Shown piece by piece: positions 29,228 to 39,533 of a stretch of 64,000 nt of DNA. The stretch is from an uncultured Methylococcaceae bacterium. GTDB taxonomy: Bacteria; Pseudomonadota; Gammaproteobacteria; Methylococcales; Methylomonadaceae. The translations under genes and the position numbers were made by a program. Location of the stretch: contig CAIQNQ010000137.1 of assembly GCA_903873165.1 (NCBI GenBank), forward strand, positions 1 through 64,000. Reading direction: 5' to 3'. How positions within the stretch are numbered: the first letter of the stretch is position 1; each line of letters begins with the position of its first letter. The notes under the pieces were generated by a model. It was not told where the DNA came from. It did not search any database and saw only the letters and a program-made list of their open reading frames with translations.

Positions 29228-31825
29228 ATGATGTTAAAAAAACTCGCCGCTCTTGATTTAGAGAGATCAAAAAATCAGTTACTTAACGAAGTTATTTTCT
29301 ATGTCGCCCTAATTAGCATCCTCGGCCTGATTTTTTCGCTAGCGAGGGCGATTGTTATTGGCTGGAAGCCCTTTATGGCATTGCATTTGGTGCTGGTCGC
29401 TTCAGTTTGGTTAATCTGGTTGAGTCGTCGTAGGCTGGGGTATCACCCCCGTATCTTTGGATTGCTGGCATTATTGTGGATTGCCTCGGTGGCTGGATTA
29501 GCTAATTTAGGGCCTTTAGGTCTAGCCGGTGTTTTTACAGTGTCGTTTTCATTCCTCGCGGTTTTGTTTTTAGGTGAACGACTGGCTTTGTGGCTGATCG
29601 CTGGTAATATCGGCTCCCTTATAGCAGTCGGTGTTGCGGCGAGTCTGCATTGGCTAGAGTTTAATATAGATTACGATATTTATGCGTATCACCCGCTCAC
29701 TTGGTTAAATATTGTATGGACTTTTGCGGCTTATTCTTTAGTCATTGCCTTATTAGGTAGGCGTTTAATTGACTGGTTGGTTAAACGAGAGCAGGTATTA
29801 AGTCAATCAGTAGCGCAGCTTAAGGAGAGTGAGCAACACTTTCAGACCTTGGCCGATGGCGGATCGGCACTGATCTGGACGGCAGGCGTTGATAAGCTGT
29901 GTAACTATTTTAACGAGCCTTGGCTTAACTTTACTGGGCGCACTCTTGAGCAAGAAATAGGTAATGGTTGGGCGGAAGGTGTACATCCAGAGGATTTCGA
30001 TTTCTGTCTGAATATTTATGTCACAGCTTTTGATAATCGTCAGCCGTTTACGATGGACTACCGCTTGCGCTATGCCGATGGTTCTTATCGCTGGATTAAA
30101 GATGATGGTAATCCCCGTTATGATAGTCAGGGCACGTTTCTGGGGTATATCGGCTTTTGTTACGACATTACCCCACAAAAAGCAGCCCGTGACGAGTTGG
30201 CTGTCTATCAAAATAAACTCGAACAATTGGTTGCAGAGCGTACGTCCGAACTTGCACAAACACTGAGTCAGTTAAAAGTACAGGAAGAACGCTTGAGTTA
30301 TGCCTTAGAGGCTACTAATGATGGGGTGTGGGACTGGGATATCCCAACAAACCAGTGTTATACAAGCGCAGTGTTCTTAACAATGTTGGGCTACCAGCCT
30401 GATGAGTTTCCCAATGACGCAACGAGCCGATGGGTGGACTTGTTACATCCTGATGAAAGAGAAAATGAGTTAAATAAAGTTCAACAGATTTTAGATCACG
30501 GTGACACTGATGAAGTTGAATTTCGCATGCGTGCCAAGGATGGCAGTTACAAATGGATTTTAAGTCGTAGGAAAGTGGTTAAGCGAGATGAAATGGGTAA
30601 AGCTGTACGAATGATAGGTACTCATACTGATTTAACAGCTCGTAAAGCGGTTGAAATTGAATTACAGGCGGCTAAAGAAATGGCCGAACAGGCGAGTCTG
30701 GCTAAGAGTAATTTCTTAGCTAATATGAGCCACGAGATTCGGACACCGATGAATGCTATTATCGGTTTTGGGCATTCGCTCGCGTTTGATTTGATGGATC
30801 CTGTTCAGATCGATAAGCTTGAAAAGATTAACTATTCATCCAAACACTTGCTCAGCATCATTAATAATATTCTTGATTTGTCGAAGATTGAAGCAGATCA
30901 AATACAACTTGAATTATTGCCGTTTAATGTAGTCACTCTGTGTGATCAATTACATACCATGCTGCTTGAGCGTTTTAATGAAAAAAATCTGAGTTTATCA
31001 GTAGAAGTAGAGCCGCGTTTGACAACAGAGGTATTAATGGGTGATTCCTTACGTATTAGTCAAATATTGATTAATTACCTGAGTAATGCCGTTAAATTTA
31101 CCGATCATGGTTTAGTGAACTTGCGTGTCAAACTTGAAGAAGAAGAGGATGATACGGTTAAGCTACGCTTTGAAGTACAGGATACGGGTATCGGTATCAC
31201 CGATGCGCAACAACAACAGTTGTTCGAGAAATTTAGTCAAGCAGAGGCATCAATCACGCGTAAATATGGAGGCACTGGATTAGGGTTGGCTATTAATCGG
31301 CGCCTTGCTCATCTGATGGGTGGCGAGGTGGGTGTGGTGAGCTGTGCTGGTCATGGGAGTTTGTTTTGGTTGACGGTGAGTTTAAAACGCAGTGATGAAA
31401 AACTGATGAAAATGTCTTCAGTTTATATTAACTCTCAAATTCGGTGTGATGCGAGCATTTTGATGGTGGAGGACAATGAACTCAATCAAGAAATTACCAA
31501 TATGTTGTTAGCATCTAAAGGCTTGTTGGTAGATATAGCTAATCATGGTGGTGAAGCCGTTGCTATGGTTAAAGCCAAAACGTATGATCTGATTTTAATG
31601 GATATGCAAATGCCCATCCTAGATGGTTTGGGCGCGACTCGTCAGATTAGAACGCTTGAATGTGGTAAGTCCATCCCTATTATCGCCATGACCGCCAATG
31701 CTTTTGAAGATGATAAAAAGAATTGTATTGAAGCTGGAATGAATGGTTTTTTAACCAAGCCGCTTGAGCCAGATTTGCTGTATTATGAGCTGGCTCGCTG
31801 GCTCCCTCAAGAGGACAGTGTGTAG
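29228..31825 (+). CDS. Hybrid sensor histidine kinase with multi-TM N-terminus (TM-PAS-PAS-HisKA-HATPase-REC)
   Basis: Five or so hydrophobic segments, PAS domains, [71 protein letters not shown]. Confidence 0.9.
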   Translation: MMLKKLAALDLERSKNQLLNEVIFYVALISILGLIFSLARAIVIGWKPFMALHLVLVASVWLIWLSRRRLGYHPRIFGLLALLWIASVAGLANLGPLGLAGVFTVSFSFLAVLFLGERLALWLIAGNIGSLIAVGVAASLHWLEFNIDYDIYAYHPLTWLNIVWTFAAYSLVIALLGRRLIDWLVKREQVLSQSVAQLKESEQHFQTLADGGSALIWTAGVDKLCNYFNEPWLNFTGRTLEQEIGNGWAEGVHPEDFDFCLNIYVTAFDNRQPFTMDYRLRYADGSYRWIKDDGNPRYDSQGTFLGYIGFCYDITPQKAARDELAVYQNKLEQLVAERTSELAQTLSQLKVQEERLSYALEATNDGVWDWDIPTNQCYTSAVFLTMLGYQPDEFPNDATSRWVDLLHPDERENELNKVQQILDHGDTDEVEFRMRAKDGSYKWILSRRKVVKRDEMGKAVRMIGTHTDLTARKAVEIELQAAKEMAEQASLAKSNFLANMSHEIRTPMNAIIGFGHSLAFDLMDPVQIDKLEKINYSSKHLLSIINNILDLSKIEADQIQLELLPFNVVTLCDQLHTMLLERFNEKNLSLSVEVEPRLTTEVLMGDSLRISQILINYLSNAVKFTDHGLVNLRVKLEEEEDDTVKLRFEVQDTGIGITDAQQQQLFEKFSQAEASITRKYGGTGLGLAINRRLAHLMGGEVGVVSCAGHGSLFWLTVSLKRSDEKLMKMSSVYINSQIRCDASILMVEDNELNQEITNMLLASKGLLVDIANHGGEAVAMVKAKTYDLILMDMQMPILDGLGATRQIRTLECGKSIPIIAMTANAFEDDKKNCIEAGMNGFLTKPLEPDLLYYELARWLPQEDSV

Positions 31826-32056
31826 AATAGTTGTATAACCGTTTTTATCAATAAACCATTGACTGTAACAAATTATAACGTTGCCGTACAAATATCTGTT
31901 TTATTGCCGTATAATACTAGTAAAATTCCCTATTGAGATAGAAACATTTCCTATCGAGTTAAAAAATAATGTTCAACTCTTTATCTTTAGTTAATGCCGT
32001 TGCATTAGATAGGGTAATTCTTGGTTTAAAATAGATAATCTAGTTACTGACATTAT

Positions 32057-32779
32057 ATGAATAATAAAAGAATTTTAATCGTTGATGATGACGAGTTGCT
32101 GAGTAATGTATTATCTGATTACCTTCAAGATCAGGGTTTTAAAACATTGGTGGCACCAAATGCCACTGAAATGCTCAAGCATCGCGAACGTTTCCAATGT
32201 GATTTGTTAGTGCTTGATGTAGTGATGCAAGGCGAAGATGGTTTGGCGATTTGCCAACGATTACGGGCTGATGGCGATAAGATACCCATAGTGATGCTGT
32301 CCGGCCGGGATCAAGCCATTGATAAAATTTTAGGGCTAGAATTTGGTGCCGATGATTATGTCACAAAACCAGTTGAACCTCGTGAACTGCTGGCGCGTAT
32401 TAAAGCTGTTTTACGACGGACTTCTGAAAGGTCTTTACAGGCTTATGAATCAAAACCCATTCTGTATACGTTTGGGGAGTTTGTGTTGGATGGGCAATCT
32501 CAAAGTCTGACGCGTAATGGGCAGCCTGTGTCATTAAGTTCTGGTGAATTTGCCTTACTGATGATTCTAATAAGTAATGAAGGTAAACCCTTAACCCGAA
32601 ATCAATTAGTTCATCAACTTAAAGGCAGTGATCATAGTTATGATCAACGCAATATGGACATGTTAATTTCGCGACTGCGTAAGTCTATAGATGATGATGC
32701 TTCTAAACTGCCTTATATTCGGACAGTTAGAGGGGTCGGGTATGTATTTATAAATCCAGATACTTCATTACTCTTTTAG
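32057..32779 (+). CDS. OmpR-family response regulator
   Basis: RILIVDDDELLSNVLSDYLQDQGF ... winged helix NMDMLISRLRKSIDDDASKLPYIRTVRGVGYVF. Confidence 0.9.
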   Translation: MNNKRILIVDDDELLSNVLSDYLQDQGFKTLVAPNATEMLKHRERFQCDLLVLDVVMQGEDGLAICQRLRADGDKIPIVMLSGRDQAIDKILGLEFGADDYVTKPVEPRELLARIKAVLRRTSERSLQAYESKPILYTFGEFVLDGQSQSLTRNGQPVSLSSGEFALLMILISNEGKPLTRNQLVHQLKGSDHSYDQRNMDMLISRLRKSIDDDASKLPYIRTVRGVGYVFINPDTSLLF

Positions 32780-32801
32780 TCTATGTAATTATTCCAGAAA
32801 T

Positions 32802-32880
32802 GTAATTATTTCAGAGGGAGATTTATTTAATAATATCTCCCCTAATCCCTCTTTGTTAAAGAGGGGGACTGAATAATTAC
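32802..32880. mobile_element. Dispersed MITE-like miniature element, copy 2 (79 bp, intact TIRs and flanking 8-bp direct repeat)
   Basis: TIRs GTAATTATTTCAG ... CTGAATAATTAC, directly flanked by CCAGAAAT at 32794-32801 and 32881-32888. Confidence 0.78.
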
Positions 32881-32977
32881 CCAGAAATTACTTATTTAGA
32901 TTGCTTTTGCTTTTAATTCTGGTATTAGAAGTTCATAATGCCCAAAAAATACTGTCGTTATACGTTAATGGTGAGAT

Positions 32978-35032
32978 ATGAGTGAAAAAATACCGGAGTC
33001 TGCTGTTGAAAATATAGATCTAAGTCAATTTAAGTTAGCCAAAGTCGAGTCCGAAGCTGATGCAGATGAAATTGAAGATCGGTTTCGGATCATGGCTGAT
33101 CATGCTCCGGTCATGATATGGATAGCCGATTTAGACAAGTTATGTACCTTCTTTAACAAGGTTTGGCTGGATTTTACGGGTCGAACCTTGGAGCAAGAGT
33201 ATGGTAATGGTTGGGCCGAATTGGTGCATCCTGATGATTTTGATAGATGCCTGGCTGTTTATGTGGCTTCATTTGATGCGCGGCAGGCTTTTACCATGGA
33301 GTATCGCTTACGTCGGTTTGATGGGGAATATCGCTGGTTAATTGATAATGGCATTCCACATTATAATGCTCAAGGTGTGTTTTTAGGCTATCTCGGCTCT
33401 TGTATTGATATCAGTGATCGTAAACACGCAGAGCAATTACTTGAAAAAGGTCGACAAGAAGCTGAGCAAGCGAGTCAAATTAAATCGCAGTTTCTAGCGA
33501 TGATGAGTCATGAGATACGGACACCGCTTAATGCGATTTTAGGCATACTAGAATTATTCACCCAAACAACGCTTGATCATAAACAGCAGGAATATTTAAC
33601 AGTGGCTACCCAAGCGAGTAATAATTTACTCGCCATTGTTAATGATATTTTAGACTTAACGAAAGTCGAGTCTGGCATGCTTGAAATGGAATATATTAAT
33701 TTCGATGTGATTGAGTTGACGCAATTTTGTGTGCGTTTAATGATGGGGAGTGCAAAAGATAAGGGTTTACAGTTGGGTGTTTTCATTGATCCTGATGTTA
33801 ATTCAGTCATTTGTGGTGATCCTTTACGGTTTAAGCAGGTGCTGTTAAATTTGTTGAACAACGCCATAAAATTCACCGAAAAAGGCAGTGTTATAGTTAA
33901 GCTCTCTGCACTGCCTGCCAGCGATTCTGAACAGACTTATGGGGTGTTGGTTGAGGTGATTGATACGGGTATAGGCATTCCATTAGAACGTCAGGTGGGC
34001 TTATTTGAGGTTTTTGTGCAAGCAGATCTTTCAGATACCCGTAAATATGGTGGTAGTGGCTTGGGTCTGGCGATTACCAAGCGTTTAGTCACCTTATGGG
34101 GCGGTCAAGTAGGTTTGGAAAGCACACCCAACGTAGGGAGTCGTTTTTGGTTTAGTGTAGGAATAGAAGCCATTAAATTTAAAGGCTCTTCAGCTTCAAC
34201 ACCAGTAACACCGGTTGTCAACACGACTTCCAGCACTTTAAAGACCGCTTTGGTGGCTAAGATTTTGCTCGTTGATGATAGTGGCTTTAATCAAGTGGTA
34301 CTCACTTCAATGTTAGAAGCCGCAGGTCATCTGGTTGATTTGGCTGTTTGTGGTGCTGATGCCATTAAAGCCGTAACAGACAAGGTGTATGATCTCATTT
34401 TAATGGATGTGTCTATGCCTGATATGAGCGGGATGGAAGCTACAACGATTATTCGGCAAATGGGTGTGGCTGACGATACCCCCATTATTGCTATTACTGC
34501 CCATGCGTTAGCGGGGTATCAAGAGAAGTGTTTGGCAGCGGGTATGAATCATTATATAACTAAGCCTATTAGTCAAAAAGCATTGTTGTCTATAGTGGAT
34601 ACTTGGTGTGCGGACGGTTTAGGTCAAGCCGTTAATGCTCCAAGTAGACCTTTAGACGCTACTGTAGAAAATCCTGATTCAGCTTTTAATCTCGATAAAC
34701 AAGTGATTGATGATTTGATTGAGCAATTAGGCCAAGCAAAAGTGTTTGAGTTATTAAAACTGATGCCTTTAGAAATTGCTGATAGAACGGCTGCTATTAA
34801 TCAGGCTGTTATCGAGCGAAATATTGAGCGTATTGGTAGAGAGGTGCATTCTATTAAGTCCATTGCCGCTACTTTTGGCGCAACAGTCTTGCTAGAAAAT
34901 GCCTTAGCGTTGGAGGGCTGCATTTATAACAATAACTTAACGATGGCTATGGCATTGGTCGATGAGTTTTTAAAATGTGCTGAGAGTACATCTGTCGTAG
35001 TCAGACAGACTGGTGAAGCTGCTTATAAATAG
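32978..35032 (+). CDS. Hybrid sensor histidine kinase (PAS-HisKA-HATPase-REC-Hpt), no TM segment
   Basis: [49 protein letters not shown], Hpt-type IGREVHSIKSIAATFGATVLLENALALEG. Confidence 0.9.
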   Translation: MSEKIPESAVENIDLSQFKLAKVESEADADEIEDRFRIMADHAPVMIWIADLDKLCTFFNKVWLDFTGRTLEQEYGNGWAELVHPDDFDRCLAVYVASFDARQAFTMEYRLRRFDGEYRWLIDNGIPHYNAQGVFLGYLGSCIDISDRKHAEQLLEKGRQEAEQASQIKSQFLAMMSHEIRTPLNAILGILELFTQTTLDHKQQEYLTVATQASNNLLAIVNDILDLTKVESGMLEMEYINFDVIELTQFCVRLMMGSAKDKGLQLGVFIDPDVNSVICGDPLRFKQVLLNLLNNAIKFTEKGSVIVKLSALPASDSEQTYGVLVEVIDTGIGIPLERQVGLFEVFVQADLSDTRKYGGSGLGLAITKRLVTLWGGQVGLESTPNVGSRFWFSVGIEAIKFKGSSASTPVTPVVNTTSSTLKTALVAKILLVDDSGFNQVVLTSMLEAAGHLVDLAVCGADAIKAVTDKVYDLILMDVSMPDMSGMEATTIIRQMGVADDTPIIAITAHALAGYQEKCLAAGMNHYITKPISQKALLSIVDTWCADGLGQAVNAPSRPLDATVENPDSAFNLDKQVIDDLIEQLGQAKVFELLKLMPLEIADRTAAINQAVIERNIERIGREVHSIKSIAATFGATVLLENALALEGCIYNNNLTMAMALVDEFLKCAESTSVVVRQTGEAAYK

Positions 35033-35133
35033 ATAATCTAGCAAAATAATAATAAGTGATTTGAGGTAAATGTTATAAAATGCTAGGTTGTTAATTTACA
35101 GCCGATCTGTCGGCCATTCATTGTGGTTTAGAT

Positions 35134-35586
35134 ATGCGATGTCCGTTCTGTGCGGCACAAGAAACTCGAGTGCTGGATTCTAGATTGATTAATGAGGGTG
35201 ATCAAGTCCGCCGTAGACGTGAATGTAACGTTTGCAAAGAACGGTTTACTACGTTTGAAATCGTCGAGTTAAATTTACCACGTATCATCAAACGCGATGG
35301 TAATCGTGAGCCATTCAATGAGCATAAGTTGCGTTCTGGTATGCTTAAAGCTCTAGAAAAACGGCCGGTTAACACGGATGCTATTGAGGCCGCCATTACC
35401 CGCATTAAAAAAGAGTTAATGGACGGAGGGGACAGAGAAGTTCCGGTTTTGCAGTTAGGTGAAAAGGTGATGAAGGAATTAAGCGCTTTAGATCACGTGG
35501 CTTTTGTGCGTTTTGCTTCAGTGTATCGGAGTTTTCAGGATGTCAGTGAATTTACTGACATGATCAATAGTCTTCAGAAACAATAA
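35134..35586 (+). CDS. nrdR: Transcriptional repressor NrdR
   Basis: [42 protein letters not shown] zinc ribbon plus ATP-cone. Confidence 0.96.
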   Translation: MRCPFCAAQETRVLDSRLINEGDQVRRRRECNVCKERFTTFEIVELNLPRIIKRDGNREPFNEHKLRSGMLKALEKRPVNTDAIEAAITRIKKELMDGGDREVPVLQLGEKVMKELSALDHVAFVRFASVYRSFQDVSEFTDMINSLQKQ

Positions 35587-36677
35587 TGTCTGCGACTCAA
35601 GACGCTTTTTATATGGCTAGAGCCATAGCGTTGGCAAAAAAAGGCCGTTATACCACGGCTCCAAATCCTAGAGTCGGTTGTGTTTTAGTGCGGGATAACG
35701 GCATTATTGCGGAAGGCTGGCATGTTAAAGCGGGTGAAGGTCATGCTGAAGTTGCAGCTTTAAAATTAGCTGGAGAGGCTAAGGGGGCAACAGCTTATGT
35801 CACTTTAGAACCCTGCAGTCATCATGGTAAAACTCCGCCTTGTTCTGATGCGCTAATCCAAGCTGGCGTAAAGCGGGTGGTTGTGGCCATGCAAGATCCC
35901 AATCCTTTAGTGGCAGGTCGGGGTTTAGCACACTTAAGACAAGCGGGTTGTGAAGTGGTCTGTGGTGTTTTAGCGGCCGATGCTAGGGCCTTAAATCGGG
36001 GCTTTATCACTAGAATGACTAAAAACAGGCCGTTTGTACGTAGCAAATTAGCCATGAGTTTAGATGGTCGAACTGCGATGGCTTCAGGCGAAAGTCAATG
36101 GATTACGTCTCCCCAAGCCAGAGCGGATGTGCAAACATTAAGAGCCGAAAGTTCAGCTATTTTAACAGGTATTAATACCGTACTGGCTGATGATCCGTCT
36201 TTAAACGCGCGGGTTGAGTGTCCGGTGGTGCAGCCTATTAGAGTCGTCCTTGATACCCATTTAGCCATGCCTGTTACGGCAAAAATGGCGACCTTAGCTG
36301 GGCGGAGTTTGATTTTGACCGCTTGTACAGAGGCGTCTAAAGTTAAGGTTTTGCAAGCAGTAGGTTTTGAGGTGCATCAACTCCCGCTTAAACAAGGTCG
36401 TTTAGATTTATCGGCAGTGTTGAGTTTTTTAGCAGAGCAGCAGGTCAATGACGTGTTAGTCGAAGCGGGGGCTATTCTAAATGGGGCTTTGCTGGCAGAA
36501 GGCTTAGTGGATGAATGGATTATCTATATGGCGCCTTGTGTCTTGGGTGATCAGGGTCGCGGCTTATTTGCCTTGCCTGATTTACACACGATGGCTGATA
36601 AAAAGACTTTTGCTTGGCGTGATACGCGACAGGTGGGGCCAGATTTAAAACTAATATTGTCCGCAACGGTAGTTTAA
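35586..36677 (+). CDS. ribD: Riboflavin biosynthesis deaminase/reductase RibD
   Basis: HAEVAAL, TLEPCSHHGKTPPCSDALI, SKLAMSLDGRTAMASGESQWITS. Confidence 0.95.
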   Translation: MSATQDAFYMARAIALAKKGRYTTAPNPRVGCVLVRDNGIIAEGWHVKAGEGHAEVAALKLAGEAKGATAYVTLEPCSHHGKTPPCSDALIQAGVKRVVVAMQDPNPLVAGRGLAHLRQAGCEVVCGVLAADARALNRGFITRMTKNRPFVRSKLAMSLDGRTAMASGESQWITSPQARADVQTLRAESSAILTGINTVLADDPSLNARVECPVVQPIRVVLDTHLAMPVTAKMATLAGRSLILTACTEASKVKVLQAVGFEVHQLPLKQGRLDLSAVLSFLAEQQVNDVLVEAGAILNGALLAEGLVDEWIIYMAPCVLGDQGRGLFALPDLHTMADKKTFAWRDTRQVGPDLKLILSATVV

Positions 36678-36727
36678 TAAAATCTCCCCTAACCCCTCTT
36701 TGTTAAAGAGGGGGACTGAATAATTAC
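36675..36727. repeat. Dispersed miniature element, copy 3 (53 bp, left-truncated form)
   Basis: TAATAAAATCTCCCCTAACCCCTCTTTGTTAAAGAGGGGGACTGAATAATTAC; overlaps the ribD stop codon. Confidence 0.88.
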
Positions 36728-36763
36728 AATCTAATGACTATTGCAAGGCACAAAAGGGGTTAA

Positions 36764-37420
36764 ATGTTTACAGGTATTATTTTAGCAATCGGTAAGATAG
36801 CGGCGATTGAACGTCAATCTGGCGATTGTCGATTAACGGTTGATACAGGTAAATTGGATTTAACGGACACGGTACTGGGTGATAGTATCGCGGTGAATGG
36901 CGTCTGTTTAACGGCTGTTGAATTAGGTAGTCATTATTTTTGTGCCGATGTGTCTAATGAAACTTTATCCAGAACAGCTTTAGCGTCTGCGACTATCGGG
37001 ACGCCAGTTAATTTAGAATTAGCGTTAACGCCGACCACGCGCATGGGCGGGCATATTGTCAGTGGTCATGTTGATGGCTTGGGGCAATTATTAGCGAAAA
37101 ATCCCGACGGTCGTTCTATCCGCTTTACTTTTAAAGCCCCAGACAATTTGGCAAAATATATTGCTGAAAAAGGTTCGATTTGTATTAATGGTATTAGCTT
37201 AACGGTTAATGAAGTTAAAGGTGCAGAGTTTTGTGTCAACATTGTGCCGTATACTTTAAAAGATACGACCTTAGCGCTGTTGATAGTGGGTGATAAAGTG
37301 AATTTAGAAGTGGATTTATTAGCGCGTTATATGGAACGCCTCTTGTTAGGCGAGGCCGCCGCAGCACCGGTGCGTGGTGTGACTGAAGAATTATTGCAAA
37401 AGAGTGGGTTTTTTGGCTAA
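36764..37420 (+). CDS. ribE: Riboflavin synthase alpha chain
   Basis: MFTGIILAIGKI ... GDSIAVNGVCLTAVEL ... GHIVSGHVDGLG ... GSICINGISLTVNEV. Confidence 0.95.
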   Translation: MFTGIILAIGKIAAIERQSGDCRLTVDTGKLDLTDTVLGDSIAVNGVCLTAVELGSHYFCADVSNETLSRTALASATIGTPVNLELALTPTTRMGGHIVSGHVDGLGQLLAKNPDGRSIRFTFKAPDNLAKYIAEKGSICINGISLTVNEVKGAEFCVNIVPYTLKDTTLALLIVGDKVNLEVDLLARYMERLLLGEAAAAPVRGVTEELLQKSGFFG

Positions 37421-38523
37421 TGAATACAATTGAAGAAATTATAGACGATTTAAAGCAAGGCAAAATGGTCATCATTATGGATGATGAAGATCGTGAGAAT
37501 GAAGGCGATTTGCTGATGGCTGCCGCGTTTACTCGCCCTGAAGATATTAATTTTATGGCTCGATACGGGCGGGGCTTGATTTGTTTAACCTTAACGGATG
37601 AGCGTTGCCAACAACTGCGTTTGCCCTTGATGGTGAATGAGAATAAAACGGCGCATTCCACCAATTTTACCGTCTCAATTGAAGCGGCTACGGGCGTAAC
37701 AACGGGCATATCCGCTGCCGATAGAGCCAAAACCGTGCAAGCGGCAGTCGCGTCTAATGCCGTCCCTGATGATTTAGTCCAGCCTGGTCATATATTCCCT
37801 TTGATGGCAAAACCGGGTGGCGTATTGCGTCGAGCGGGTCATACTGAAGCGGGTTGTGATTTAGCCAAATTAGCAGGTGTTGATCCTTCGGCCGTGATTG
37901 TGGAAATTCTGAATGAAGACGGCTCGATGGCCAGACGTCCTGATCTGGAGATTTTTGCCCAAGAGCATCACTTAAAGATGGGCACGATAGCGGATTTAAT
38001 CCATTATCGGATTCAGCATGAAAATACTTTAGAGCGCATCAGTGAGTGCCTGCTGCCTACCGAGTTTGGTGATTTTCGTTTATATGCTTACCAGGATAAA
38101 AACGATAATAATCTACATCTTGCTTTGGTGATGGGTGATATATCGGGTGATGACCCAGTGTTAGTGCGGGTACATGCACGTAATTTGTTGGATGATGTCT
38201 TTGCATCGCATAGAAATGAAGGCAGTGTTTCTATTCGAACCGCCATGCAAAAGATTGCTGAAGAAGGGCGTGGTGTATTGGTGGTGATTAGACAAGCTGA
38301 GGATAATAAATCTCTAGCTGAGTTAATTCATGGGTATCAGTTAGAAGACAACGGCGTGTCACCTGTGTTGAATAAGGCAGATGCGGCTGATTGGCGTATG
38401 ACGGGCACTGGATCTAGAATTTTATTAGATTTAGGTGTGCATAAGTTAAAAGTACTCGGTACGCATAAGAAGTATGTAGGTTTATCAGGTTTCGATCTTG
38501 AAGTCTCTGAGCATGTCGGTTAG
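37420..38523 (+). CDS. ribB: 3,4-dihydroxy-2-butanone-4-phosphate synthase fused to degenerate GTP cyclohydrolase II-like domain (RibBX-like)
   Basis: MVIIMDDEDRENEGDLLMAA, GHTEAGCDLAKLAG; the GCHII-like domain (VLVRVHARNLLDDVFASHRNEG) lacks the zinc-binding cysteines. Confidence 0.92.
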   Translation: MNTIEEIIDDLKQGKMVIIMDDEDRENEGDLLMAAAFTRPEDINFMARYGRGLICLTLTDERCQQLRLPLMVNENKTAHSTNFTVSIEAATGVTTGISAADRAKTVQAAVASNAVPDDLVQPGHIFPLMAKPGGVLRRAGHTEAGCDLAKLAGVDPSAVIVEILNEDGSMARRPDLEIFAQEHHLKMGTIADLIHYRIQHENTLERISECLLPTEFGDFRLYAYQDKNDNNLHLALVMGDISGDDPVLVRVHARNLLDDVFASHRNEGSVSIRTAMQKIAEEGRGVLVVIRQAEDNKSLAELIHGYQLEDNGVSPVLNKADAADWRMTGTGSRILLDLGVHKLKVLGTHKKYVGLSGFDLEVSEHVG

Positions 38524-38574
38524 TTTGATGTTTGGAAAGATTGTTTCGGTTAGAATTTTGTTAATCAATAGAGA

Positions 38575-39057
38575 ATGAATATGTCAGCGATAAAAACATT
38601 TGAAGGTAATTTATTAGTCAACGGTGGTAAGTTTTGTATAGTAGCTTCGCGTTTTAATAGTTTTATTGTTGAGCAATTAGAAGCGGGTGCGATTGATGCT
38701 TTAGTTAGACACGGTGCTAATAAAGCGGATATTACCTTAGTTAAAGCACCGGGTGCATTTGAATTGCCCGTGGTTGTGCAACGCGTTGCGGCTTCTAAAA
38801 AATATGATGCGATTATCGCTTTAGGTGCCGTTATTAGAGGTGGCACTCCGCATTTTGAGTATGTGGCAGGTGAATGTGTTAAAGGTATCGCTACTGTGTC
38901 ATTACAATACAATATTCCAGTTAGTTTTGGCGTGTTAACGGTGGATTCTATCGAGCAAGCGATAGAAAGAGCGGGTACTAAAGCCGGCAACAAAGGTGCC
39001 GAAGCGGCTTTATCAGCGATCGAAATGGTTAGTTTGTTTAATAATTTGGAAGCCTAA
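38575..39057 (+). CDS. ribH: 6,7-dimethyl-8-ribityllumazine synthase
   Basis: [19 protein letters not shown] ... [17 protein letters not shown] ... [18 protein letters not shown]. Confidence 0.95.
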   Translation: MNMSAIKTFEGNLLVNGGKFCIVASRFNSFIVEQLEAGAIDALVRHGANKADITLVKAPGAFELPVVVQRVAASKKYDAIIALGAVIRGGTPHFEYVAGECVKGIATVSLQYNIPVSFGVLTVDSIEQAIERAGTKAGNKGAEAALSAIEMVSLFNNLEA

Positions 39058-39533
39058 TGAGTCAAGCACGCACTAATGCCCGTAAAGCAGGAGTTCAGGC
39101 TTTGTATCAATGGCAAATGACGGGGCAAAGTCTTGTTGAGATTGAACGCCAGTTTAATGAAGAAGGCCGTCTTAAGGATGCCCAAAAAAGTTATTTTGTG
39201 GAGATTTTTCATGGCGTGCCAACAAATCTAGGCGAGATTGATGAGGCCTTAACTTTATATGTGGATCGCCCGGTTGATCAAATTGATCCCGTTGAACGCG
39301 CTATCCTAAGAATTGGTGCTTATGAGTTGCTTAAGCGTTTGGATATGCCTTTTAAAGTGGTTTTAAACGAAGCGATTAACTTAGCCAAGTGCTTTGGTGC
39401 GGATGGCAGTCATAAATACGTGAATGGTATTTTAGATAAATTAGCTCAGCAAAGACGCCAAGTTGAGATCGCTCTTAAAGCGAAAGCAGCAACCAACCTA
39501 GATTCAAGTTCAGGTAAAACTGACGGTTTATAA
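39057..39533 (+). CDS. nusB: Transcription antitermination factor NusB
   Basis: ARTNARKAGVQALYQWQMTGQ ... DPVERAILRIGAYELLKRLDMPFKVVLNEAINLAKCFGADGSHKYVNGILDKLA. Confidence 0.95.
   Translation: MSQARTNARKAGVQALYQWQMTGQSLVEIERQFNEEGRLKDAQKSYFVEIFHGVPTNLGEIDEALTLYVDRPVDQIDPVERAILRIGAYELLKRLDMPFKVVLNEAINLAKCFGADGSHKYVNGILDKLAQQRRQVEIALKAKAATNLDSSSGKTDGL

Noticed and set aside
29807-30259. 150-aa reverse ORF inside the 29228-31825 kinase
   Set aside because: Antisense to conserved PAS coding region; composition typical of a shadow ORF.
35101-35114. Small stem GCCGA-TCTG-TCGGC before nrdR, considered as part of an FMN riboswitch or NrdR site
   Set aside because: Too short, no conserved FMN riboswitch core seen, and placed before nrdR.
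37236-37730. 164-aa reverse ORF across ribE-ribB
   Set aside because: Overlaps two well-supported conserved genes on the opposite strand.
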